Source: Sporomusa malonica
GTDB taxonomy: Bacteria; Bacillota; Negativicutes; Sporomusales; Sporomusaceae
DNA length: 64,000 nucleotides
Direction: 5' to 3' (one strand)
Assembly: GCF_041428715.1 (NCBI RefSeq)
Contig: NZ_CP155572.1
Translations under genes and position numbers: made by a program
Shown here: positions 17,151 to 25,287 of the stretch, piece by piece
How the letters are laid out: every line of letters begins with the position of its first letter
How positions within the stretch are numbered: the first letter of the stretch is position 1
The notes under the pieces: model-generated
Told to the model about the DNA's origin: nothing
The model's database searches: none
Seen by the model: the letters and a program-made list of their open reading frames with translations, nothing else

Positions 17151-17723
17151 ATGCGTATTGAACTGCCTAAAGAAACTGCCTTGCTCATAATTGACGTACA
17201 AAAAGCCATAGATCAGCCAGAATGGTCTAAGTATGGAAAGCGGAATAATCTTAACGCTGAAACTAATATGTCATTAATCTTAAGTAAATGGCGACAGTCA
17301 GGGCGCACGATAATTCACGTAAAGCACGAATCAAAGGAACCTAATTCAACGTATCGGCCGGGTTTTGTTGGATGTGAGTTTAAAGAATGTGTCACACCAA
17401 TAGAAGGTGAACTAATAATTATTAAGCATGCCCATAGTGCATTTATAGGAACAAACTTAGAGGCAATACTTAATGAGCAAAAAATTTCATGCTTGGTGAT
17501 TTTTGGAGTAATAACCAACAACTCGGTGGAGACCACTGTCAGAATGGCTGGAAACTTAGGATTTAATACATATCTAGTAGAAGATGCAACATTTACGTTT
17601 GCTAAGCCGGATTATCGTGGCCATATTTATAGTGCCGAAGAGGTGCATGCGATGTCATTGGCCAATATGAATAATGAATATTGTAAAATTATTACTGCGA
17701 GTGAACTGGAAAAGGTATTATGA
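17151..17723 (+). CDS. Isochorismatase-fold protein with Ser at the nucleophile position
   Basis: The fold is indicated by Asp15 in LLIIDVQKAID, Lys92 in IIIKHAHSAF and the cis-peptide region GVITNNSVETT. Active cysteine hydrolases of this family have Cys where this protein has Ser125. The rest of the loop and the following RMAGNLGFNTYLVEDA are well kept, so it is probably not a pseudogene but a subgroup with altered chemistry. It has 190 residues and a GGAGGATG ribosome binding site. The cupin gene is 94 bp downstream. The substrate is unknown. Confidence 0.85.
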   Translation: MRIELPKETALLIIDVQKAIDQPEWSKYGKRNNLNAETNMSLILSKWRQSGRTIIHVKHESKEPNSTYRPGFVGCEFKECVTPIEGELIIIKHAHSAFIGTNLEAILNEQKISCLVIFGVITNNSVETTVRMAGNLGFNTYLVEDATFTFAKPDYRGHIYSAEEVHAMSLANMNNEYCKIITASELEKVL

Positions 17724-17817
17724 GATAAAAAAAGCAATAATCTACAATACGTTATCCCTAAAGATAAAGATAATATAATTAAAATTCCAATTTAAAAATG
17801 GAAAGGGGTAATGTATA

Positions 17818-18207
17818 GTGACTACTGGTATTTTAGAAGCGATTCAAGAAGAAATGGTTTTTGGTACCTCTGATGAGATAAAAGTGAGGGACTTAACATG
17901 GTATGATCATCCTACATTTTTAGGGGTTTCATTAAAACATCTCATCACGGCAAAAAATACCGACGGAAAATTTAGTAGCCATTTGGTACGCGTGAATAGT
18001 GGATGTGAAATTGGTAAACACATTCATGAGGGTAAATGGGAATTGCACGAGGTAATAAAAGGTCATGGGAGATGTATTATTGAAAGCAAAGAGGTCAATT
18101 ATCGTGCTGGTGTCGCTGCAGTAATTCCTCCTGACATTCCCCATATCGTAAAAGCTGGAGAAGAAGATCTCTACATTTTGGCAAAGTTTATTCCAGCATT
18201 AGTATAA
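17818..18207 (+). CDS. Cupin-domain protein
   Basis: This 129-residue protein is a single beta-barrel cupin. The metal motif is seen as CEIGKHIHEGKWELHEV (GxxHxH with a later Glu), and the second motif as AAVIPPDIPHIVKAG with the fourth-ligand His. Such proteins bind small ligands or act as metal-dependent enzymes. It starts with GTG behind AAAGGGG. It lies between the isochorismatase-fold gene and an AraC regulator that could control both. Confidence 0.85.
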   Translation: MTTGILEAIQEEMVFGTSDEIKVRDLTWYDHPTFLGVSLKHLITAKNTDGKFSSHLVRVNSGCEIGKHIHEGKWELHEVIKGHGRCIIESKEVNYRAGVAAVIPPDIPHIVKAGEEDLYILAKFIPALV

Positions 18208-18277
18208 TGGTTTTCAATAATATTAAAGTCGATCGCTAATCGTCGGTCGGCTTTAATACTGTGTAAAGGTGGAAAGA

Positions 18278-19096
18278 ATGCCAATGAAACAACTGTCTGG
18301 AAGAATTCATTTCTATGATTTCAGGAAAACTTTTGGACTAGAGCTTATACGTGGAAGACATGTTAGGCATAATTTCTCTCGCCATACTCACAGGACTTTA
18401 TGCATCGGGGTAGTGGAACTAGGAGTTCGCTTTATTTTATGCCGTGGAGAACGGTATGAAGTAATACCTGGTCAGGTATTTGTCATACCCCCGGATGAGG
18501 CGCATTCCTGTGGATCAGGAGGAGAACCACATACATATCATCTGTTTCTGATTACGTCAGATCTACTGAACATGATACTACCAAAAAATGAAAAGGATAG
18601 TTATATAATTAAGAACTTAGTTTTCGATGATAGAAGGCAGTTTGCGCAATTGCTAAACCTTTATACTGTATTAACGAGTACCGAGACGAGCTTTTGCAAA
18701 CAATCCGCATTAATCTCTACGATAGGTGAAGTAGTTGAATATTGCGCGGATATTGCCGAAGATTTAAGGATAAGTAATAATCAGTATGACAGCGTTAAGC
18801 GTGCTCAAAATTTCATTGAAACCCATTATGAAGATAGCTTTTCGCTAGGTGATATTGCAAGATCTGCCTATCTTAGTCCCTATTATCTGATTCGTGTTTT
18901 TAACCAAGTAATTGGGATTCCCCCACATATATATCAGCAGCAAGTTCGTATACGACATGCTAAGGGAATGTTAGCCCATGGTATTTCGATAAGCGAAGTA
19001 GCATTTAAAACTGGTTTTTCAGATCAGAGTCATTTTTCAAATACATTTAAAAAATTAGTTGGTATAACGCCGGGGGAATTTATAAAGTCTATTTAA
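18278..19096 (+). CDS. AraC-family regulator with N-terminal cupin sensor
   Basis: Residues ~1-110 form the cupin-type ligand domain, with HTHRTLCIGVVE and the strand VFVIPPDEAHSCGSGG. The C-terminal ~100 residues hold two helix-turn-helix units (FSLGDIARSAYLSPYYLIR and ISEVAFKTGFSDQSHFSNTF) ending in GITPGEF. Starts at 18278 or 18284 both fit the AAAGGTGGAAAG leader. The stop overlaps the end of the convergent lysR-type gene by 8 nt. It resembles the regulator at 62712. Confidence 0.88.
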   Translation: MPMKQLSGRIHFYDFRKTFGLELIRGRHVRHNFSRHTHRTLCIGVVELGVRFILCRGERYEVIPGQVFVIPPDEAHSCGSGGEPHTYHLFLITSDLLNMILPKNEKDSYIIKNLVFDDRRQFAQLLNLYTVLTSTETSFCKQSALISTIGEVVEYCADIAEDLRISNNQYDSVKRAQNFIETHYEDSFSLGDIARSAYLSPYYLIRVFNQVIGIPPHIYQQQVRIRHAKGMLAHGISISEVAFKTGFSDQSHFSNTFKKLVGITPGEFIKSI

Positions 19097-19970
19097 AAGC
19101 TTGATCGACTGTTTCAATAAAAGCATGTAACGCAGGTGAAAGCCACTTGCTTTTGTGATAGATAAGCTGCGTCATATATTGTGGAAGCGGCAGATGGTTT
19201 GTCGCTGCAGCCAGCTGGTTATTTTGAAGTTCTTTTTCAACAGTAAAACGAGGGAGTAGTGAAATACCTAAGCCCAGCATAACCAACTGCTTAATAGATT
19301 CAATACTATTTACTTCCATGCTAGCGCGAGGAGTGATATAGGAATCATCAAGAATTCGCTCAAGCGTTGCCCGATAGCTGCAACCTGGTTCGGTCAAAAT
19401 AAGGCATGTTTCACTCAGCGCTTGGGGTGAAATTATCTGTTTAGCAAAAGGATGATCCGGGGCGGTAATAAAAACCATTGGTTCAAGTGACAAGGTTTTC
19501 ACTATAAAGTCAGGATCTTCCACTTTACGGTTAATTATTAGGGCAATATCCAGCTCGTTGTTACGAATACAGTCGCGAATTTTACTGCAATTCTCAAACT
19601 TTAGAACGAGTTCTACGTTAGCGTAATCATGACGATAAGTCTGTAATAAAGTTGGAATCTTATAAGTGCTGAGTGACTCACTTGTTCCGAGGATTATTGT
19701 TCCATGAGGCGTATTTGCGGGTTTGACTGCTTCTTTCGCCTCATCAGTAAGTTTAATGATTTTTTCCGCATAAGTTTTAAAAGTTCTGCCTTCAGAAGTT
19801 AGATTGATTTTATGTCCCAGACGGTCGAAGAGTTTAATACCCAGGTAACCTTCCAGGTTTTTTATCTGCGTAGTTACAGTAGATTGCGTATACCCGAGAT
19901 GAGTGGCAGCTTGAATAAAGCTGCCCATTTTTGCAATGCTGAGGAAGGTTCTTAACTGGCGTAAATCCAT
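19089..19970 (-). CDS. LysR-family transcriptional regulator
   Basis: The N-terminal winged helix starts MDLRQLRTFLSIAKMGSF and contains the recognition stretch LGYTQSTVTTQIKNLE. The C-terminal periplasmic-binding-like domain senses a co-inducer. The frame runs upstream to 20024 but the ATG at 19968-19970 is 7-8 nt after AAGGAG, and the extension would lie inside the operator. It diverges from the DJ-1 gene at 20102, its probable target. Confidence 0.9.
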   Translation of the reverse strand: MDLRQLRTFLSIAKMGSFIQAATHLGYTQSTVTTQIKNLEGYLGIKLFDRLGHKINLTSEGRTFKTYAEKIIKLTDEAKEAVKPANTPHGTIILGTSESLSTYKIPTLLQTYRHDYANVELVLKFENCSKIRDCIRNNELDIALIINRKVEDPDFIVKTLSLEPMVFITAPDHPFAKQIISPQALSETCLILTEPGCSYRATLERILDDSYITPRASMEVNSIESIKQLVMLGLGISLLPRFTVEKELQNNQLAAATNHLPLPQYMTQLIYHKSKWLSPALHAFIETVDQAFK

Positions 19971-19997
19971 GATTATTCTCCTTGCAAATTCGAAAAA

Positions 19998-20025
19998 ATT
20001 GAATGTTTCATTTGAAATATTCAAT
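19998..20025. promoter_or_regulatory. LysR-type operator in the lysR/DJ-1 intergenic region
   Basis: The 28-bp near-perfect palindrome has arms ATTGAAT-TTTCA and TGAAA-ATTCAAT with one mismatched pair and a TT centre. It lies 28 nt upstream of the LysR start and 77 nt upstream of the divergent DJ-1 gene, the usual position of a LysR recognition site. It contains several T-N11-A patterns. Confidence 0.6.
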
Positions 20026-20101
20026 TTTACGCTAATGTAATCTATATGATACTATGAAATCATAAATATTTCCAGAAATTAAGGGAAGGTGGGAAACGGC
20101 T

Positions 20102-20695
20102 GTGAAAAAAGTATTGCTTTTACTGGCTAACGGCTTTGAAGCTTATGAAGCCAGTGTTTTTACAGATGTATTAGGATGGAACGAATATGAAGGAGATGGA
20201 ACTACTCAAATAGTGACTTGTGGAATGCACAAGCAGCTAAAGAGCACTTGGGGATTTACCGTCATTCCCGAGATACAAGTAAATACTGTGGACGTATCGA
20301 ATTATGTTGCCTTAGCGATTCCCGGTGGATTTGAGGAGGCTGGTTTCTATCAAGATGCCTATCACGAGGAATTTCTCTCCTTGATTCGTCAGTTTGATGA
20401 AGCCGGAAAATATATAGCGACAATCTGTGTAGGGGCGTTGCCTGTAGGTAAGAGTGGAGTTCTCACAAGGCGAAAGGGGACTACCTATCATCTTAATAAT
20501 CAGTTACGGCAAAAGCAATTGGCTTCGTATGGAGTAGACATAGTGAATCAACCAGTAGTTGTTGATGGAAATATTATTACTTCTTCTTGCCCAGCCACGG
20601 CGTTGGATGTAGCTTTCATTTTACTTGAGCGGCTAACATCAGTAGAAAACTGCCAGCGTGTAAAGTCCCTTATGGGATTCCAAGACATTGAATGA
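20102..20695 (+). CDS. DJ-1/PfpI family protein (YajL/ThiJ-like)
   Basis: This 197-residue protein has the DJ-1 nucleophile elbow with Cys in ATICVGALPVGKSG, the strand LAIPGGFEEAG with the partner Glu and the ending EMxLVD-like region VAFILLERL. DJ-1 relatives act as glyoxalase/deglycase or chaperone-type stress proteins. The start is GTG behind AAGGTGGG. Divergence from a LysR gene across a palindrome suggests regulated expression. A second DJ-1 superfamily gene follows 80 bp downstream. Confidence 0.87.
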   Translation: MKKVLLLLANGFEAYEASVFTDVLGWNEYEGDGTTQIVTCGMHKQLKSTWGFTVIPEIQVNTVDVSNYVALAIPGGFEEAGFYQDAYHEEFLSLIRQFDEAGKYIATICVGALPVGKSGVLTRRKGTTYHLNNQLRQKQLASYGVDIVNQPVVVDGNIITSSCPATALDVAFILLERLTSVENCQRVKSLMGFQDIE

Positions 20696-20775
20696 CTCAG
20701 GCTGGCAAAAACGCAATACCCCCTATAAGTAGGATTTTTTAAGGTTGAAATAGAGTAAATGCTGGAGGGATAAGC

Positions 20776-21378
20776 ATGGCGCAACAATTGAATGTAGGTA
20801 TTCTATTGTTTAATGAAGTGGAGGTACTGGATTTTGCAGGGCCGTTTGAAGTATTCTCTATAACGACATCACTCAGTAAACTGGATAGGCCTTTTGCCGT
20901 ACATATTATTTCGCAAACAGGAGAAATGGTGAGTGCCCGAAATGGTTTAATGGTAAAACCTAGCTATAGTATTGCTGATGCGCCTGCATTGGATATATTA
21001 ATTATTCCAGGCGGGTATGGTGCTGAGGAAATAGAAATACATAATGAAATAATCATTGATTGGATAAGAAAACAATCAACTAAAGTAAAACTGCTCGCAT
21101 CGGTTTGCACAGGTGCTTTTCTTCTGGCAAAAGCAGGACTGCTTGATGGTAAAAAAGCGACTACACACTGGATGGATATTGAACGACTAGCAAGGGAGTA
21201 TCCTCAAATTGATATTCAGCAGGGGCAAAAATATGTAGATGAAGGATCAATCATTACTGCCGCTGGAATTTCTGCTGGTCTTGATATGTCATTTCACATC
21301 ATAAAAAAACTTTTGGGTCCTGAGATTGCCAGAGCTACGGCCAAACGTATGGAGTACGATATAGTGATCGCTGAGTAA
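20776..21378 (+). CDS. DJ-1/PfpI family protein of the GlxA N-domain type
   Basis: This 200-residue protein contains LLFNEVEVLDFAGPFEVF, LIIPGGYGAEE and the nucleophile elbow SVCTGAFLLAKAGLLDGKKATTHW in shorter overlapping form. These are the signatures of the domain found at the N-terminus of GlxA-like AraC regulators, here without the DNA-binding part. Stand-alone forms include isonitrile hydratase-like enzymes. It is likely co-transcribed with the upstream DJ-1 gene. The substrate is unknown. Confidence 0.87.
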   Translation: MAQQLNVGILLFNEVEVLDFAGPFEVFSITTSLSKLDRPFAVHIISQTGEMVSARNGLMVKPSYSIADAPALDILIIPGGYGAEEIEIHNEIIIDWIRKQSTKVKLLASVCTGAFLLAKAGLLDGKKATTHWMDIERLAREYPQIDIQQGQKYVDEGSIITAAGISAGLDMSFHIIKKLLGPEIARATAKRMEYDIVIAE

Positions 21379-21438
21379 AACTGCTATTCAGAGTACGTGC
21401 CTCAAGTAAATTGCCTATCAAATTGATAATATGAACTA

Positions 21439-21512
21439 TTTTATCGCCATGTAGTTGACATTTCAACTACATGGCGATAAAATTTAAGTAGTTGAAATAT
21501 CAACTACTTAAA
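21439..21512. promoter_or_regulatory. Two tandem MarR-like operators, first within a long hairpin
   Basis: Site 1 (21439-21482) has 20-bp perfect arms around CATT, with core GTAGTTGA-CATT-TCAACTAC. Site 2 (21483-21512) has 13-bp arms around AATA, with core GTAGTTGA-AATA-TCAACTAC. The same core TAGTTGA-CATT-TCAACTA lies before the MarR gene at 33907. They sit 99-170 nt upstream of an acetyltransferase gene. Site 1 could also terminate the DJ-1 transcript. Confidence 0.6.
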
Positions 21513-21610
21513 TAATGCGTAAAATATTGAGCAGGATTAAAAAGAGTTAAAATCATACAGAGAAGAGCTCTAATAAGTTAGGGGAAAGGTCAACAAGGAG
21601 GCGTACAAAA

Positions 21611-22114
21611 ATGAAAAAAATTAGTATACGGGAATTTTCTCAGGAGTATCAAAATGATGTTATTGATTTAATTCTCAATATTCAACGAAATGAGTTTGAT
21701 ATTCCTATAAGCAGAGAAGATCAACCAGATTTAGGTGATATCCCCAACTTTTATCAATCAGGCTGTGGGAATTTTTGGATAGCACTTTATAATAACCAGG
21801 TTGTTGGAACAAGTGCACTGATAGATATTGGAAATCATCAAGGGGCTTTAAGAAAAATGTTTGTGAAAGCTGATTATAGAGGGAGAAGCTATAATACAGC
21901 AGATTTGTTGCTATCAGAATTAATGTCATGGGCCAGTGAGCATAACATGCATGAAATTTACCTGGGAACCACCGAAAAATTCTTAGCTGCACATCGCTTT
22001 TATGAGAAAAATCGGTTTGCTCTAATATCTAGTGAGTTATTACCAAATACATTTCCAATTATGAAAGTGGATACAAGATTTTATAAGATTACGCTTAAAC
22101 AGCAATCAGTGTGA
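21611..22114 (+). CDS. GNAT-family acetyltransferase
   Basis: This 167-residue protein has the GNAT core: IALYNNQVVGTSALIDIG, the acetyl-CoA loop MFVKADYRGRSYNTADLL (a variant of Q/RxxGxG/A) and RFYEKNRFALISS near the end. It starts behind AAGGAGG. The double operator upstream suggests control by a MarR-type repressor encoded elsewhere. The substrate is unknown. Its stop directly abuts the stop of the next, convergent gene. Confidence 0.85.
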   Translation: MKKISIREFSQEYQNDVIDLILNIQRNEFDIPISREDQPDLGDIPNFYQSGCGNFWIALYNNQVVGTSALIDIGNHQGALRKMFVKADYRGRSYNTADLLLSELMSWASEHNMHEIYLGTTEKFLAAHRFYEKNRFALISSELLPNTFPIMKVDTRFYKITLKQQSV

Positions 22115-22357
22115 TTATTTACCCCAACAACTATAGAGACTTTCAAGTGATTTGGTATAATTTTTCCCTGGCAAGCCGGTAATGAATTGGCAATCCGGAC
22201 TTTTGCAGGCATGCTCACCACTGCAATATTTCGTAAGTAGTTCGCTGGTCTGCTCCTTTCCTTGATCGGAGAGGGTATATGCTGAAATTTGCTGAGCTAC
22301 TTCTTTATTTGTAAACGAGCAATGGATAATTCTATTAATTGTAATTGTTTCTCGCAT
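22115..22357 (-). CDS. Small Cys-containing protein of unknown function
   Basis: The minus-strand frame encodes 80 residues beginning MRETITINRIIH. A C-x5-C-x4-C cluster (CSGEHACKSPDC) and two further cysteines could bind metal or a cluster. The ATG at 22355-22357 lies 9 nt after GGGAGG, better than the TTG two codons upstream. I do not recognise the family. It is convergent with the acetyltransferase and has no clear partner. Confidence 0.6.
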   Translation of the reverse strand: MRETITINRIIHCSFTNKEVAQQISAYTLSDQGKEQTSELLTKYCSGEHACKSPDCQFITGLPGKNYTKSLESLYSCWGK

Positions 22358-22500
22358 TCTCAATTTCCTCCCAAAACTTCGGTATATTCTAAGAATATAC
22401 CGAATAATCGTGTTGAGAGATAGACAAATTATGTTAAAAGATTATTAATTTTTCGTTACCATGCACTTAAATTTAATATTGAGAAATGTAATTTGATCGT

Positions 22501-23811
22501 TTAGCCGGAGAAGTAGCTATCCAGCTTTTTGATGTATTCGGACTTGGTCATTAGAGGGCGATAGGACTTTATGATGGAGTTTGCTTCTTGCGCATTGTTT
22601 GTGAGCAGATCGATGACTGTCATTGCCATGAGTTTTGCAGGTAGGACGCAGGCTGCAAAGTAGTCTACAGCTTTGAAATCCCGTGTGTGCAGCGCACCTG
22701 CTACCCCGCCAATATAAGGGTGAATGGTTGGCATGAGGTGGGACACATCCCCCATGTCGGTGGAGGCGCCGAAGTGCCCGGAATATTTAACATTCTCTTT
22801 TGATACCATTTGCAAGGCGTTGGCGATAAACAGGTTATTGAAGGATTCGGGGCAATTTAGTGGCAGGTAGCCGGGCAGGGTTTTAATAACTGTCTGTGCT
22901 CCAATGGCATCGCCACCAGCTCGGAATGCCCGATCTACCTTAAGGTGCGTAGCGTCGATGGCGTTCATGGTTTTAGCTCTTACGTATGTTTCCAGCCGTA
23001 CATCGGCTGGTACGCTGTTTACCAGGTCACCGCCCTTGGTGATGATAGGGTGTACGCGCACAATATCACCGTCCCGGAAAGTCTCCCGCAGGGCGTGAAC
23101 CCCCATGAGGCCAAGCATGGCAGCATTGAGCGCATTAATGCCTTGGTCTGGGGCTTCGGCCGCGTGTGCTTCTTTGCCAATATACTGAATGGTTTTGCCG
23201 ATAAAACCATTGCTTGATTCACCCATTACTACTGTAGGCTCAGGTGATTCCTTAGCAGAGTGAATCATCATTGCCATATTAATATCATCAAAGGCGCCGC
23301 GATAGATCAGCTCTTGCTTGCCGCCGAGGTAATGGATTTTTCCTTCTTCGCGAAGTTTCATCCTATAGGCAATCTCGACATATTCTTCGGCAGGCACGGC
23401 CATAAAGGCTACGTTTCCCGTAAGGTGCGGGCTGATACCGCTCAGTTTCAGGCCCAGTGCCGCACCCAGCATAGCACCAAGCTGGAGATGGTGCCCGCAG
23501 GCATGCGCTGCCCCGGTTGTTGGGTCGGCAGAGGGGCTATCGGGACATAACACTGCATCCAATTCCCCTACTATGGCAACAGTAGGACCGTTGCTCTTTT
23601 CCTTTAAGGTCGCTTTTACACCTGTGATGGCTAATCCGTCCTGGTATTGTAAGCCAATTTCATCAAAGAAATCCTTCACTGATTGAGAAGTGACATATTC
23701 TTTGTAGCCCAACTCCGGATGCTGTGCAACCGTTTGTGCTAGACTGATGATTTTTTCACTATGTTCGTCAATAATTTTGCATACTGCACTTTTTAAATCC
23801 ATTGTTTGCAT
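22501..23811 (-). CDS. M20-family amidohydrolase (AbgB/aminoacylase-like)
   Basis: This 436-residue zinc-dependent hydrolase cleaves amide bonds of N-acyl or N-aroyl amino acids. Visible motifs are HPELGYKEY, GELDAVLCPDSP, the metal site AAHACGHH and VPAEEY, followed by the dimerisation insert. It is closest in pattern to the amidohydrolase group of AbgB. It starts at ATG 23811 behind AGGAG. It diverges from a two-gene membrane system (DUF3100), which may import its substrate. Confidence 0.9.
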   Translation of the reverse strand: MQTMDLKSAVCKIIDEHSEKIISLAQTVAQHPELGYKEYVTSQSVKDFFDEIGLQYQDGLAITGVKATLKEKSNGPTVAIVGELDAVLCPDSPSADPTTGAAHACGHHLQLGAMLGAALGLKLSGISPHLTGNVAFMAVPAEEYVEIAYRMKLREEGKIHYLGGKQELIYRGAFDDINMAMMIHSAKESPEPTVVMGESSNGFIGKTIQYIGKEAHAAEAPDQGINALNAAMLGLMGVHALRETFRDGDIVRVHPIITKGGDLVNSVPADVRLETYVRAKTMNAIDATHLKVDRAFRAGGDAIGAQTVIKTLPGYLPLNCPESFNNLFIANALQMVSKENVKYSGHFGASTDMGDVSHLMPTIHPYIGGVAGALHTRDFKAVDYFAACVLPAKLMAMTVIDLLTNNAQEANSIIKSYRPLMTKSEYIKKLDSYFSG

Positions 23812-23846
23812 AAATAACTCCTAATTTGTTTTTTATCTATTTTACC

Positions 23847-23870
23847 ATAGGTTACCTATAATATGGTATA
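23847..23870. promoter_or_regulatory. Operator and promoter between amidohydrolase and DUF3100 genes
   Basis: ATAGGT-T-ACCTAT is a perfect inverted repeat (23847-23859) nested inside a wider pair TACCATA/TATGGTA. The latter overlaps GGTATAATG, a good -10 element for the plus-strand operon. The bound regulator is not known; the size would suit a GntR-type repressor. Confidence 0.45.
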
Positions 23871-23910
23871 ATGTGTGTTATATTTCACTAACAAAGGAGG
23901 AGTTACAATC

Positions 23911-24720
23911 TTGGCTATCTTAAAGAACTGGAAAATTCATATTGTGGCACTCATTATTGTCGTGGTTTGTGAGTGGATTGGTACGAAAAAGGTGCCGCTG
24001 GGCCCAGGGGTACTATTATTCCTGCCAATGCTGTATGCAATGATTATTGGTGGTATTCTGAGTGTTCCTCGTTTGAAGTTAATTAAAGTCGAGGAAATGA
24101 ACCTGGCTTCGACTATTTTAAGCATAACCACACTTATGCTTGTTACTAAACTTGGAACGGTAATCGGCCCGCAGGTTGTAAAGGTCGTACAATCTGGACT
24201 TGCTTTATCGTTGCAGGAGCTGGGACATTTCCTGGGGACCGTTATCCTTGGTCTGCCAATTGCGATCGCACTGGGAATGGGGCGTGAAGCTATTGGCGCA
24301 ACATTTTCCATTGACCGAGAACCTAATATTGCCATTATCGGGGAAAAATATGGGATAAGCTCTCCTGAAGGGCGCGGGGTAATGTCTGTTTACATATGTG
24401 GTACGTTATTCGGCGCAGTATGGCTGGGATTATTAGCAGGCTATCTTGCTGCTTTAAAAGTATTCCACCCGTATGCATTAGCCATGGGAGCCGGAGTTGG
24501 TTCAGGCAGCATGATGGCGGCAGCCTCTGGTGCGATTAAATCTGTTTTCCCTGATAAGGCCAATGAGATTTTAATGTATGCCGGGGCCTCAAATCTTTTA
24601 ACGACCATTATCGGCATCTATTTTTCACTCTTTATATCCCTGCCGCTTACCGAGAAACTTTATGGTGTACTTAAGCCTATTATCGGGCGAAAAGACAGTA
24701 CGAAGGAGGTAAGCCAATAA
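23911..24720 (+). CDS. DUF3100 membrane protein, probable transporter component
   Basis: This 269-residue protein has about eight hydrophobic segments and matches the DUF3100 pattern, with FLPMLYAMIIGG and the Gly-rich AMGAGVGSGSMMAA stretch. The TTG at 23911 follows AGGAGG at good distance; upstream in-frame ATGs would start inside the promoter. The stop overlaps the next ATG (TAATG), so translation of the two is coupled. DUF3100 genes commonly sit beside M20 hydrolases, which hints at uptake of a peptide-like or acyl amino acid compound. Confidence 0.75.
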   Translation: MAILKNWKIHIVALIIVVVCEWIGTKKVPLGPGVLLFLPMLYAMIIGGILSVPRLKLIKVEEMNLASTILSITTLMLVTKLGTVIGPQVVKVVQSGLALSLQELGHFLGTVILGLPIAIALGMGREAIGATFSIDREPNIAIIGEKYGISSPEGRGVMSVYICGTLFGAVWLGLLAGYLAALKVFHPYALAMGAGVGSGSMMAAASGAIKSVFPDKANEILMYAGASNLLTTIIGIYFSLFISLPLTEKLYGVLKPIIGRKDSTKEVSQ

Positions 24721-25166
24721 TGAGTATCCGAGACATGTTCATTGCCTTTACCTTGATGGGGATTATGACAATAGCAGGTAATACTATTGGTTATAAGATG
24801 CCGGTCGGAGAGGCTGCTATTGGTTATATAATCATGCTGGTAATTACGTTGCTGGGTGCTGGGCTTACCCGTGTGATACCCCTTAAGCTGCCGATGGTGT
24901 TTTGGGTATCCATAGTGGCGCTTGTTGCTACAGCCCCAATTTCGCCAATTGCCGCGACGATTACTTCATATACCTCTAAGGTTGATTTTCTTGCTATTTG
25001 TACGCCAATTCTAGCTTATGCTGGTTTATCTATCGGCAAGGATATAGAGGCCTTCAAGCAGATGTCTTGGCGAATTATTGTGGTGGCATTGGCTGTTTAT
25101 ACAGGTACGTTCTTGTTTGCCACTCTCATTGCGGAGATTGTGTTGCGTTTTGAGGGCATAATTTAA
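24720..25166 (+). CDS. Small membrane partner of the DUF3100 protein
   Basis: This 148-residue protein has about four or five membrane segments and no recognised soluble domain. It starts in the TAATG overlap with the upstream gene, so the two proteins are probably made in equal amounts and form one complex. A terminator follows. The family was not identified from sequence. Confidence 0.7.
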   Translation: MSIRDMFIAFTLMGIMTIAGNTIGYKMPVGEAAIGYIIMLVITLLGAGLTRVIPLKLPMVFWVSIVALVATAPISPIAATITSYTSKVDFLAICTPILAYAGLSIGKDIEAFKQMSWRIIVVALAVYTGTFLFATLIAEIVLRFEGII

Positions 25167-25196
25167 AGTCATATTATATGGTCTGATTTCTAAATG

Positions 25197-25236
25197 AAAA
25201 CCAGCCGCAACCTTGTGCAAGGGCGGCTGGTTTTTG
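25197..25236 (+). terminator. Terminator of the DUF3100 operon
   Basis: AAAACCAGCCGC pairs with GCGGCTGGTTTT, followed by TTTTT. The hairpin separates the operon from the convergent sigma-54 activator gene. Confidence 0.85.
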
Positions 25237-25287
25237 CTGCATCTGGCCATAGGCTGCATGGTCCAAGTGAACAAAAAATGTTAAAGT

